Shown here one piece after another: positions 1 through 5,726 of a stretch of 7,380 nt of DNA (positions are counted from its first letter, which is position 1; every line of letters begins with the position of its first letter). A program made the translations under genes and the position numbers. The stretch is from NCBI GenBank assembly GCA_001775255.1, contig MFCJ01000012.1, positions 2,833-10,212 of the forward strand, written 5' to 3'. Origin of the DNA: Candidatus Dadabacteria bacterium RIFCSPHIGHO2_12_FULL_53_21. GTDB lineage: Bacteria; Desulfobacterota_D; UBA1144; Nemesobacterales; UBA2774. The notes under the pieces are model-generated. The model searched no databases. It saw nothing but the letters and a program-made list of their open reading frames with translations, and was not told the DNA's origin.

Positions 1-2098
1 CAAGCGCTGGATGTCGAAAGGACTCGAGCCCAGGGAGGCCACGTTAAAAGCAATGGCCGAGATCACGGGCCCCGTGCTCGCGATCACCCTCGTACTTAGC
101 TCGGTGTTCATACCGACCGCATTCCTTCCCGGCATAAGCGGCCAGTTCTATAAACAGTTCGCGCTTACTATCGCGGTATCTACTATCCTGTCCGCCGTAA
201 ACGCGCTTACCCTCGCACCAGCCAGGGCGGTACAGCTTATCAAGCCGTATAGCGAGGCCGAAAAGCAGGAGCCGCTGCCGCGCGTGGGTATAGCCGCAAT
301 TGTGGGCTTCGCGGCATATTCACTGCTGACAGGTTCTGTTGCGTCTCTTCTCGGAATACATATTCCCGGAAACGGTTACGACCCCGCGGCAACTTCTGAA
401 AGTACTGCAGCCCTTTGGGCGGTCCGCATCGGGCTTTTCGCCGCCGGATGCGCCGCCGGATGGTTCGCGGGGCCTTACGTCAACCTGGTTCTTAAGAAGG
501 TGTTCGGCGGTTTCAACCGCTTCTTCGACCGCGCGTCAAACTCTTACGGCCGCTCTGTCAACAGGCTTTTACGCTTCAGCACCATTGCCATAATTGTCTA
601 TTGCGGGCTCATCGGACTCACGTATATCGGATTCACGAGGGTGCCTTCAGGGTTCATTCCCGCTCAGGACCAGGGGTATCTCATCGTGGACGTAGCGCTT
701 CCGGACGGCGCGTCCCTCGAGAGGACTGACGCCGTCATCGGCCGCGCGACAAAGATCATTCTCGATACGCCGGGCATCGCCTATGCGGTAGGGTTTGCGG
801 GCTTCTCGGGGGCCACGTTTTCGAACAGCTCGGACGCGGGCGTCATATTCACCCCGCTCAACCCGTTCAACGAGAGGGCCAGGAACGGCCCCACGCTCGA
901 TCAGATAATCGCGGACTTGAGCCAGAGGCTCTCGGTTATACAGGAAGCGAGGTTAATAGTTATCTCTCCCCCGCCGGTCAGGGGATTAGGTACGGCGGGC
1001 GGGTTCAAGATGATGGTCCAGGACCGCGCCGGCGTGGGCTTAAAAGAGCTCGAGAAGGCGGCCTACGCCCTGATCGGGGCCGCGAATCAGGAGCCGGGCC
1101 TGACGAGGGTGTACACCACATTCAGCACGAGGACGCCCCAGATATACGCCGAGGTCGACAGGACCAAGGCAAAGAAGCTCGACGTCCCGCTCACCAATAT
1201 CTTCGACACGCTTCAGGTATATCTGGGCTCGGTGTACGTGAACGACATCAACCTCTTCGGGCGGGTCTACAGGGTCACGGCGCAGGCGGAAGGGGACTTC
1301 CGTCAACAGCCCGAGGACATCGCGAAGCTAAGGACGCGTAGCGCGAAGGGGGAAGTAGTACCCCTGGGCTCGGTTGTCGACATAAAAAGTGAAACCGGGC
1401 CGGACCGCGTCGTGCGCTACAACCTTTTCCCCTCGATCGAGGTGAACGGCGCCACTCTGCCCGGGCTCAGCTCGGGACAGGCGATTGAAGCGATGGATAG
1501 GCTTGCCGGGCAGATACTGCCCGCGGGCGTGGGATTCGAATGGACCGACCTCGCCTATCAGGAGGTCACGCAGGGTAACACGTCGCTATTCATATTCCCG
1601 CTCTGCGTGCTGTTCGTATTCCTCATATTGTCCTCGCTCTATGAGAGCTGGTCGCTGCCTCTCGCAATCATACTCATCGTGCCCATGTGTCTTCTGTCCG
1701 CGATAACGGGATTGTGGCTCCGGGGCATGGACAACAACATACTCACGCAGATAGGATTCGTCGTGCTCGTGGGTCTCGCGTGTAAGAACGCGATCCTTAT
1801 AGTGGAATTCGCCAAGGACTATCAGGAGACGGGCAAGGGCCGCGAGGAGGCTGTGGTCGAGGCCTCGCGTGTCAGGTTGCGCCCGATATTGATGACCTCG
1901 TTCGCCTTCATACTGGGCGTGGTGCCGCTAGTGATCGCGGCCGGCGCGGGCGCCGAGATGCGTCAATCGCTCGGCACGTCGGTATTCAGCGGCATGTTCG
2001 GGGTCACGTTCTTCGGCCTCTTTTTAACCCCTGTGTTCTACGTCGTCATCAGGAAGATCACAGAATCCAGAAGGTCCCGGAGCGTCATAACGAAATGA
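1..2098 (+). CDS. RND multidrug efflux permease, MexF/AcrB type (HAE1 family), 5'-truncated by the window
   Basis: This is the inner-membrane proton/drug antiporter of a tripartite efflux pump. The frame is open to the left edge, so the real start lies upstream; the ATG at 11 aligns inside the family, just after TM4. The N-terminal half and the TM4 Asp pair that relays protons are therefore missing from view. Residues below count from the ATG at 11. TM5 is about 21-40 and TM6 about 50-75. An unusual stretch follows at about 82-165, then TM7 at 190-208. The periplasmic porter and docking loop runs about 210-522, and TM8-TM12 about 525-680. The TM10 motif ACKNAILIVEFAKD (590-603) carries Lys592, which corresponds to the proton-relay Lys940 of AcrB. 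Motifs such as FNRFFDRAS, PPPVRGLGTAGGF and NIFDTLQVYLGS resemble MexF/BpeF more than AcrB. The stop overlaps the next gene's start. Substrates cannot be read from sequence. Confidence 0.96.
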   Translation, partial: KRWMSKGLEPREATLKAMAEITGPVLAITLVLSSVFIPTAFLPGISGQFYKQFALTIAVSTILSAVNALTLAPARAVQLIKPYSEAEKQEPLPRVGIAAIVGFAAYSLLTGSVASLLGIHIPGNGYDPAATSESTAALWAVRIGLFAAGCAAGWFAGPYVNLVLKKVFGGFNRFFDRASNSYGRSVNRLLRFSTIAIIVYCGLIGLTYIGFTRVPSGFIPAQDQGYLIVDVALPDGASLERTDAVIGRATKIILDTPGIAYAVGFAGFSGATFSNSSDAGVIFTPLNPFNERARNGPTLDQIIADLSQRLSVIQEARLIVISPPPVRGLGTAGGFKMMVQDRAGVGLKELEKAAYALIGAANQEPGLTRVYTTFSTRTPQIYAEVDRTKAKKLDVPLTNIFDTLQVYLGSVYVNDINLFGRVYRVTAQAEGDFRQQPEDIAKLRTRSAKGEVVPLGSVVDIKSETGPDRVVRYNLFPSIEVNGATLPGLSSGQAIEAMDRLAGQILPAGVGFEWTDLAYQEVTQGNTSLFIFPLCVLFVFLILSSLYESWSLPLAIILIVPMCLLSAITGLWLRGMDNNILTQIGFVVLVGLACKNAILIVEFAKDYQETGKGREEAVVEASRVRLRPILMTSFAFILGVVPLVIAAGAGAEMRQSLGTSVFSGMFGVTFFGLFLTPVFYVVIRKITESRRSRSVITK

Positions 2099-3528
2099 AA
2101 TATCTATCGGCGTCTATACTGATAATTTGCCTGCTCACGTCCGCGGGCTGCATGGTGGGCCCTGACTACAAGACCCCGCAGACGGAGCTCCCCGAATCCT
2201 TTCAGGACTCCGGCGCAAAGGACTTCTCCACGGACGCCATAGAGATCGAGTGGTGGAGCGCGTTCAACGACCCCGTGCTCGACAGGCTCGTCCGGGACGC
2301 GCTCGCCGGGAACTACGACATACAAATAGCGACCGCGCGAATCATGGAGGCCCGCGCGTTAAGGACGGAGACCGAATTCGAGCTTGCGCCTATAGTGCCG
2401 TTCGACGCGAGCTACACGAGGCAGAGGGTCGGGGAGTCGACCGTCTTCCCGGGCGTTGACAGGGAAGCCGATCTCTACGACGCGGGGTTCGACGCCGTTT
2501 GGGAGCTCGACTTCTTCGGACGTATAAGGCGGACTATAGAGGCCGATACGGCCGAGCTCGAATCCCGAATAGCCACGAGGCGGGACGTGATAGTGTCGCT
2601 CCTGGCCGAGGTCGCGAGGAACTATTTCGAGCTGAGGGGTGCGCAGAACCAGCTTGATGTTGCCAGGCGAAACGCCGCCAACCAGCAGAACACGCTTGAC
2701 CTCACGATAGTGTTATTGGAGGGGGGCAGAGGGACCGAGCTCGACACCTCCAGGGCAAGGGCGCAGCTCAACAATACGCTCGCAATCATACCGCCGTTCG
2801 AAGCCAGGGTGAAGAGAGCCATATACAGACTCGGCGTGCTCACGGGTCAGCAGCCGGCTGCATATTTGACCGAGCTCCTGGAACCCAGGCCGTTCCCCAA
2901 AGTCCCCGATGTCATCAAGGTGGGTACCCCGGTCGAGCTGCTGGAGAGGAGGCCCGACATAAGGGTCGCTGAGCGGAATCTTGCGGCGTTCACGGCAGCT
3001 ATAGGCATCGCCACGGCCGACCTCTTCCCGCGGATAAGCATATTGGGAAGCGTATCGCTGCAGGCGGATACATTCGCCGGCGTGTTCGAAAGCGGGGCGG
3101 GGGCTTTCTCCATCGGCCCCAACATCTTCTGGCCGGCTTTCGATCTCGGGCGGGTGTATCAGAGGGTCGAAGCCGCGGACGCCCGCACCCAGGCGGCGTT
3201 CGCCCAGTACCAGCTCACGGTGCTGAGCGCTATTGAGGACGTGGACGGCGCGCTCGTCGGCCATAATCAGGAGATAGAGAGGCACAAGTACCTTGTCGAA
3301 GCGGCAGTCGAGAGCGAGAAGGCTATGAAGCTCGCCAGGATGAGATACGACTTCGGGGTGGCAAACTTCATTGACGTGCTCGACGCCGAGCGCACGCTGC
3401 TGCAGGCCCAGGCCCAGCTTGCCGCTAGCGAGACCGACCTCCACACATCCCTCGTTGCGGTTTATAAGTCTCTCGGCGGCGGATGGGAGATTTACGATGA
3501 AGACGATATGGCCAAGGCCCCAAAATAG
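2095..3528 (+). CDS. Outer-membrane efflux lipoprotein, NodT/OprM family
   Basis: This is the TolC-like trimeric outer-membrane channel that completes the pump with the upstream permease. The protein has 477 residues, normal for the family. Its N-terminus is a lipoprotein signal: a basic start, a hydrophobic run, then a lipobox ending TSAGC with the lipidated Cys19. This is followed by the MVGPDYKTP sequence typical of NodT-type proteins. Two outer-membrane-efflux repeats follow. The first includes WWSAFNDPVLDRLV (53-66) and WELDFFGRIRRTIEAD (136-151). The second includes LLERRPDIRVAERNL (282-296), IATADLFPRISILGS (305-319) and RYDFGVANFIDVLDAERT (417-434), with Ala/Gln-rich helices forming the periplasmic tunnel. 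The ATG at 2095 overlaps the permease stop in an ATGA, with a weak GGAG at 2079-2082, so translational coupling is likely. No convincing terminator follows; a tRNA 3'-end remnant begins 24 bases after the stop. Confidence 0.96.
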   Translation: MKYLSASILIICLLTSAGCMVGPDYKTPQTELPESFQDSGAKDFSTDAIEIEWWSAFNDPVLDRLVRDALAGNYDIQIATARIMEARALRTETEFELAPIVPFDASYTRQRVGESTVFPGVDREADLYDAGFDAVWELDFFGRIRRTIEADTAELESRIATRRDVIVSLLAEVARNYFELRGAQNQLDVARRNAANQQNTLDLTIVLLEGGRGTELDTSRARAQLNNTLAIIPPFEARVKRAIYRLGVLTGQQPAAYLTELLEPRPFPKVPDVIKVGTPVELLERRPDIRVAERNLAAFTAAIGIATADLFPRISILGSVSLQADTFAGVFESGAGAFSIGPNIFWPAFDLGRVYQRVEAADARTQAAFAQYQLTVLSAIEDVDGALVGHNQEIERHKYLVEAAVESEKAMKLARMRYDFGVANFIDVLDAERTLLQAQAQLAASETDLHTSLVAVYKSLGGGWEIYDEDDMAKAPK

Positions 3529-3552
3529 TTTAAAATCGCCCTCATAGCCCAA

Positions 3553-3585
3553 AGGTTGGAGGTTCAAATCCTCCAGCCGATACCA
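3553..3585 (+). repeat. tRNA 3'-end remnant, copy 1 (variable loop to CCA)
   Basis: The order of parts matches tRNA positions 44-76 exactly. AGGTT (3553-3557) is like a class-I variable loop. GGAGG / TTCAAAT / CCTCC (3558-3574) is a perfect T-arm with the invariant TTC and A58 and the G53-C61 pair. Then come a 7-base acceptor 3' strand AGCCGAT (3575-3581), discriminator A and encoded CCA. No matching 5' half (ATCGGCT), D-arm or anticodon arm exists upstream; the coding region of the outer-membrane factor ends at 3528. This is therefore a fragment and not a tRNA gene. Such 3' fragments commonly mark att sites of tRNA-targeting integrases, which is an inference here because no integrase gene is in the window. 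Confidence 0.7.
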
Positions 3586-3729
3586 AAATTATTTCAATTC
3601 CGGAAAATAATCATGGTCGGTTATTTATGGATTACGCGCCGGTATATCGGGCAAATTTTCGATTCGATGAAATTATTTTAAGGTCTTTATAGTTTCAACA
3701 ACCGGGGCTAAATCTGTTATTATTCCCTC

Positions 3730-4005
3730 GTGAATGAACCCATGACTAATGTGCCGGCCATAGGAGAGCTTACGGAAGCGCTGAAAGCAGCGGGCGCAGC
3801 GCATCACGAATACGAGCAGACCGTGCTAAATGGCGTGCGCCATGAGGAGTGGGCTACGTTTTATGCCGCATACGTCCTCGGAAGGCTCGGGGACTTCGCT
3901 CAGCCGAGCAATATGACCAAATGGCTTACGGAAGCGCCTCTCACCCAAAATTGGGCGGAATCAGCAGCGGCTCATATACTTTCTGAAATCGGCCTCGGCC
4001 GCTAG
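3730..4005 (+). CDS. Small conserved-looking hypothetical protein, 91 residues
   Basis: An acidic, probably all-helical small soluble protein with no signal peptide and no membrane segment. The segment AHHEYEQ (24-30) and, after a short gap, EEWATFYAAYVLGRLG (39-54) resembles a His-x-Tyr-Glu plus Asp/Glu-Trp-x-x-(Trp/Phe)-Tyr-Ala pattern. I recall that pattern from short uncharacterised proteins in several phyla; no function is known to me. The start is uncertain. A GTG at 3730 gives 91 residues, while an in-frame ATG at 3742 gives 87. Neither has a recognisable Shine-Dalgarno, and the AT-rich DNA before them has only a weak promoter-like match, so a leaderless start is possible. The TAG stop lies inside tRNA remnant copy 2. 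The gene sits alone between two tRNA 3' remnants, which hints that it arrived by integration. Confidence 0.65.
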   Translation: MNEPMTNVPAIGELTEALKAAGAAHHEYEQTVLNGVRHEEWATFYAAYVLGRLGDFAQPSNMTKWLTEAPLTQNWAESAAAHILSEIGLGR

Positions 4006-4037
4006 GTCGGAGGTTCAAATCCTCCCCCGCTGCCAAA
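4004..4037 (+). repeat. tRNA 3'-end remnant, copy 2 (diverged), overlapping a stop codon
   Basis: A second copy of the tRNA-like 3' end, 451 bases after copy 1. It has AGGTC (4004-4008) as variable loop, then the identical 17-base T-arm (4009-4025). The acceptor-like strand CCCGCTGCCA follows, one base shorter than needed for a 7-base acceptor strand plus discriminator plus CCA. The first bases AG are also the end of the TAG stop of the 91-residue gene. The 17-base core and the trailing CCAAA agree with copy 1, while the acceptor strands differ. The two may come from different tRNA genes or from one diverged att duplication. There is no acceptable full cloverleaf here. Confidence 0.6.
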
Positions 4038-4087
4038 TTTCCCACGCTATACCCGACTCAAGCCATTCTTCTGCACTTTCTAATCGA

Positions 4088-4117
4088 TTGACACGGAAGC
4101 GGGTTTTATATTAGAAT
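4088..4117 (+). promoter_or_regulatory. Sigma70-type promoter for the riboswitch transcript
   Basis: A perfect -35 box TTGACA (4088-4093) is separated by 18 bases from TAGAAT (4112-4117), which differs from the consensus -10 box at one position. The expected start of transcription, about 4123-4125, falls exactly at the 5' strand of the riboswitch P1 helix. Promoter and aptamer positions thus support each other. Confidence 0.75.
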
Positions 4118-4216
4118 GATTCTTAACTAGAAGGGCAAACCATTTGAAAGAATGGGACGCAAAGTCACAGGCCTAAGAACCTCCCGTTTACGGCGGCTGG
4201 ATTGCTATAGTGAATC
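4118..4216 (+). promoter_or_regulatory. Cyclic-di-GMP-I riboswitch aptamer (GEMM-I)
   Basis: The conserved core of the class is present. GGGCAAACC (4133-4141) is followed by P2, CCATT (4140-4144) with AATGG (4151-4155), capped by a GAAA tetraloop (4146-4149). GGACGCAAAG (4155-4164) and GGCCTAAG (4170-4177) lead into P3, which closes with CCG-TTTA-CGG (4184-4193), and GGCTGGATTGC (4195-4205) returns toward P1. P1 pairs TTAACTA (4123-4129) with TAGTGAA (4208-4214), six pairs and one mismatch. By alignment with the Vibrio Vc2 aptamer, the base contacting one ligand guanine (Vc2 G20) is G4134 and the intercalating adenine (Vc2 A47) is A4161. A G at position 20 fits c-di-GMP rather than the A20 variants that favour cGAMP. 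It lies on the same strand as, and about 100 bases before, the 145-residue gene. Confidence 0.92.
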
Positions 4217-4313
4217 TGAGTAAGTCGAGCGACTGCACGCACCTTCCCGGATTTACTCCATTTGCTTCCCGTCTACGCAATCGGTCTGTCCTTCAAGAAA
4301 TCCGCAGAGGAGG
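4208..4313 (+). promoter_or_regulatory. Riboswitch expression platform with competing helices before a strong Shine-Dalgarno
   Basis: There is no hairpin with a T-run, so translational control is more likely than attenuation. Helix W pairs 4209-4218 with 4248-4257 over 10 positions, two of them G-T wobbles. It uses the 3' strand of aptamer P1, so it cannot coexist with P1. Helix Y pairs CGGATTT (4248-4254) perfectly with AAATCCG (4298-4304). It shares its left strand with W and ends two bases before the Shine-Dalgarno tract AGAGGAGG (4306-4313). CTCC (4256-4259) could also pair with GGAG in that tract. A simple reading is that ligand stabilises P1, breaks W and allows Y next to the ribosome site. 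The pairings are visible; the direction of control is inferred. Confidence 0.5.
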
Positions 4314-4319
4314 CAGGCA

Positions 4320-4757
4320 ATGGCACGTAAGAGAAGTATTCCGAAGATGTCAGCAAAAGGTATTGGCGGGGTGAGGCTCGATTTTGCTGCCCTGAAACTC
4401 AGTGCCGCGATCGGGGAGAAGAAGAACTACAACTTCCAGCCCGAGGTGACGGAGTATGACCTGTGGCCGTTTTCGACCATTGAGTGGGTAGCGGCGGAGG
4501 GGAAATACAGGGCGCGGGCGATGGTTCAACATAATACCACTCACGACATGGTCGCGTTTAATTCCTGGCACCAGGATTACGGCGACGCGGAGCGTCCCAT
4601 CGATCTTTTAAGGCACAGCCTTCAGGGGACCGCCGAGAGGCCGATATACAATATTTTCGGTGAGACGATCGAAGTCCACACCGCTGACATCGGCGGCGGG
4701 TCCGTTGTGAACGTCACCGAAGTGCTCGCGCTCATCTGGTCGATGACCGAAAGCTGA
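4320..4757 (+). CDS. Uncharacterised 145-residue protein under a c-di-GMP riboswitch
   Basis: I do not recognise this family. The start is well supported: GGAGG at 4309-4313 lies six bases before the ATG. The first 15 residues are basic and Lys/Arg-rich (MARKRSIPK...). The rest is mixed, with aromatic-rich stretches such as YNFQPEVTEYDLWPFSTIEWV (37-57), NSWHQDYGDAERPID (81-95) and a hydrophobic end VTEVLALIWSMTES. There is no signal peptide, no transmembrane helix, no cysteine and no catalytic motif I can name; a small cytosolic alpha/beta protein is likely. It is the only gene downstream of the riboswitch on this strand, because the next genes converge on it. It is therefore the riboswitch target and presumably acts in a c-di-GMP-linked process such as adhesion, motility or matrix production. 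That link is inferred from context alone. Confidence 0.8.
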   Translation: MARKRSIPKMSAKGIGGVRLDFAALKLSAAIGEKKNYNFQPEVTEYDLWPFSTIEWVAAEGKYRARAMVQHNTTHDMVAFNSWHQDYGDAERPIDLLRHSLQGTAERPIYNIFGETIEVHTADIGGGSVVNVTEVLALIWSMTES

Positions 4758-4865
4758 GGAGCACGCGGCCGGATCACGTATGCGCTTCTTATGCAGCCGT
4801 TGTGCAGTGTTAGCCGGGAACTCATCCGGCATTCCTAAAAGCGTCTGCGGTATACAGTCCCCGGC

Positions 4866-5258
4866 TCAGTTCCCCATTGCGCCGGCTAGTGACGATTTGC
4901 AGCCGGGAGTGAGCTTGGCTTCGTTCGACTGGAGGCACTGCATGACCTCTGCCTTCTTGTCGCCGGCGCTCGCGCATAGCGTCGCTATGTCGTCCTCGCA
5001 CGCCTGGCCGACCTGTTCGACCTGACGGGCTATTTTTATCAGGTGAATCTTGCAGCCCCTGGAGAGTTTGCTCGCGTTTTCCTTGAGACACCCGGAAAGC
5101 TTGCCGCCCCCCGGCTGTATGCCCGGGCATACTGTCTGTATATCCTCTGCGCAGGGCCCTGCGTCCTGTGTGAATGCGCCTATACTCCAGGAAAAAATTA
5201 AGCCTAGTGTGATTATGGCTACGACTATCGATGTTACGAGGGGTGCATTGCTCCTCAT
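4866..5258 (-). CDS. Exported Cys-rich repeat protein (GLG1/Cys_rich_FGFR-like)
   Basis: A 130-residue protein with a hydrophobic segment at about 7-28 that serves as signal peptide or membrane anchor, so the rest should lie in the periplasm or outside. The mature part is two copies of a four-cysteine repeat with identical spacing: C36, C44, C57, C69 and C87, C95, C108, C120 (8, 13 and 12 residues apart in both). Each repeat has the pattern C..DI..(L/V)C, then a Gly-rich or charged turn, a CL segment, and L(S/T).GCK. This matches the Cys-rich repeat named after Golgi apparatus protein 1, found in many proteobacterial exported proteins of unknown role. The cysteines probably form disulfides within each repeat. 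A strong AAGGAGG (5264-5270) lies five bases before the ATG, fixing the start. Its promoter is described separately. Confidence 0.9.
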   Translation of the reverse strand: MRSNAPLVTSIVVAIITLGLIFSWSIGAFTQDAGPCAEDIQTVCPGIQPGGGKLSGCLKENASKLSRGCKIHLIKIARQVEQVGQACEDDIATLCASAGDKKAEVMQCLQSNEAKLTPGCKSSLAGAMGN

Positions 5259-5284
5259 GACTTCCTCCTTGGATTTAGTTCCTA

Positions 5285-5314
5285 ATTATAAGCCTTATTA
5301 CGGCCGGTTCATAA
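5285..5314 (-). promoter_or_regulatory. Likely promoter of the Cys-rich repeat gene
   Basis: On the minus strand there is a perfect TATAAT (5285-5290), with a poor -35 candidate TTATGA (5309-5314) 18 bases upstream. The expected transcript start is about 20 bases before the Shine-Dalgarno of the gene starting at 5258. The support rests on the -10 box alone. Confidence 0.5.
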
Positions 5315-5322
5315 GGTTCTGA

Positions 5323-5418
5323 AAATACTTGCCGGGTTTGCGGGTTTCAGACTGACGTGCCGAAGAGAGCGCCCAGTCCCGCGGTTATCTTCGTTGCGAG
5401 AATGTCCGGGAACGATAC
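5323..5418. repeat. Diverged direct repeat, copy A (96 bases, offset 402)
   Basis: Copy A pairs gap-free with copy B at 5725-5820. Besides the coding tail described above, similarity continues into the region downstream of the gene: AAATA, one mismatch, then TTGCCGGG at 5323-5336 equals 5725-5738. The duplicated unit therefore included 3' flank and not only coding sequence. Confidence 0.75.
5347..5418 (-). pseudogene. Remnant of the 3' end of a VIT1/CCC1-type transporter gene
   Basis: Read on the minus strand, these 23 codons plus TGA stop match the last 23 codons of the intact VIT1-type gene at 5749-6444. By hand, 15 of 23 residues are identical, including the ending TAG.GALFGTSV. About 55 of 72 bases agree without a gap, with a 23-base exact stretch at 5345-5367. 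The remnant stops being similar just before the stop codon of the DUF2892 gene (5426) and is in a different frame from it. It has no start codon or ribosome site of its own, so it should be silent. It is evidence for a past duplication and replacement. Confidence 0.75.
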
Positions 5419-5425
5419 CGTAAAG

Positions 5426-5641
5426 TTAATCACAAAATGCCTCTCCTGCCTTGACTCCCATTTTCTTCAATATCTTGGCCATCGGGCAAAACCCGGTAAA
5501 AGACGCCTGAAACATGTTCAGGCCGACGAAGGCCGTGAACAAAAACCATGCCGGATGGACGAAGTATCCAAGCCCCAGGCTCGCGAGAACGAAAATCCCG
5601 GCGATGCGGAAAACGAGGCGGTCGACGTTGGACGGTTTCAT
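5426..5641 (-). CDS. Small inner-membrane protein, DUF2892 / YgaP-like transmembrane domain
   Basis: A 71-residue protein with the pattern of the DUF2892 family: an N-terminal N.DR..R..G segment (5-15) and two hydrophobic helices at about 13-28 and 32-48. The signature GLN(M)FQASFTGFCPM (40-54) follows, then an amphipathic Lys-rich tail KILKKMGVKAGEAFCD. In relatives such as E. coli YgaP this membrane hairpin is fused to a rhodanese domain; here it stands alone, which is common. The molecular role is not known, and sulfur transfer is only a family association. AAAGGAG (5650-5656) lies eight bases before the ATG. A 13-base tandem repeat sits in the leader. The gene lies between the intact VIT1-type gene and the remnant of its 3' end. 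Confidence 0.88.
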   Translation of the reverse strand: MKPSNVDRLVFRIAGIFVLASLGLGYFVHPAWFLFTAFVGLNMFQASFTGFCPMAKILKKMGVKAGEAFCD

Positions 5642-5656
5642 GATTTTTTCTCCTTT

Positions 5657-5682
5657 CTTAGATTCGTTTCTTAGATTCGTTT
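5657..5682. repeat. Perfect 13-base tandem duplication in the DUF2892 gene leader
   Basis: Two adjacent identical copies of CTTAGATTCGTTT at 5657-5669 and 5670-5682 lie directly upstream of the Shine-Dalgarno at 5650-5656. On the coding strand the unit reads AAACGAATCTAAG. It looks like a recent slippage or duplication event; a role as a tandem regulator site is possible but unsupported. Confidence 0.9.
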
Positions 5683-5698
5683 CCTTCTTCTAAACCCT

Positions 5699-5726
5699 TT
5701 TATGATCAGTTAGGCGGTATCTTCAA
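5699..5726 (-). promoter_or_regulatory. Possible promoter of the DUF2892 gene
   Basis: On the minus strand, TTGAAG (5721-5726) is followed after 16 bases by CATAAA (5699-5704); each matches four of six consensus positions. It is the best match in the 107 bases between the VIT1-type stop and the DUF2892 start, but it is weak. Read-through from the VIT1-type gene is an alternative. Confidence 0.35.

Noticed and set aside
2713..3567. Long - strand open frame (284 codons)
   Set aside because: It is antisense to the well-supported outer-membrane factor gene and shows no family motif.
3558..3574. GGAGG/CCTCC hairpin as a rho-independent terminator of the efflux operon
   Set aside because: The loop is TTCAAAT exactly as in a tRNA T-arm and no T-run follows; the flanking bases also fit a tRNA 3' end.
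3964..4035. A complete tRNA gene ending at the second T-arm
   Set aside because: The acceptor complement and T-arm are present, but there is an unpaired base between T-stem and acceptor strand, no D-arm, no 7-base anticodon loop on a 5-pair stem, and the span overlaps the coding end of the 91-residue gene.
4217..4319. Transcription attenuator after the riboswitch
   Set aside because: No GC-rich hairpin followed by a T-run; available complementarities point to translational control instead.
4813..4830. GCCGG/CCGGC hairpin as a bidirectional terminator between convergent genes
   Set aside because: Five pairs with an 8-base loop and no T-run on either strand; too weak to call.
5357..5674. + strand open frame of 105 codons
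   Set aside because: It is antisense to the DUF2892 gene, which has clear family motifs and a good Shine-Dalgarno.
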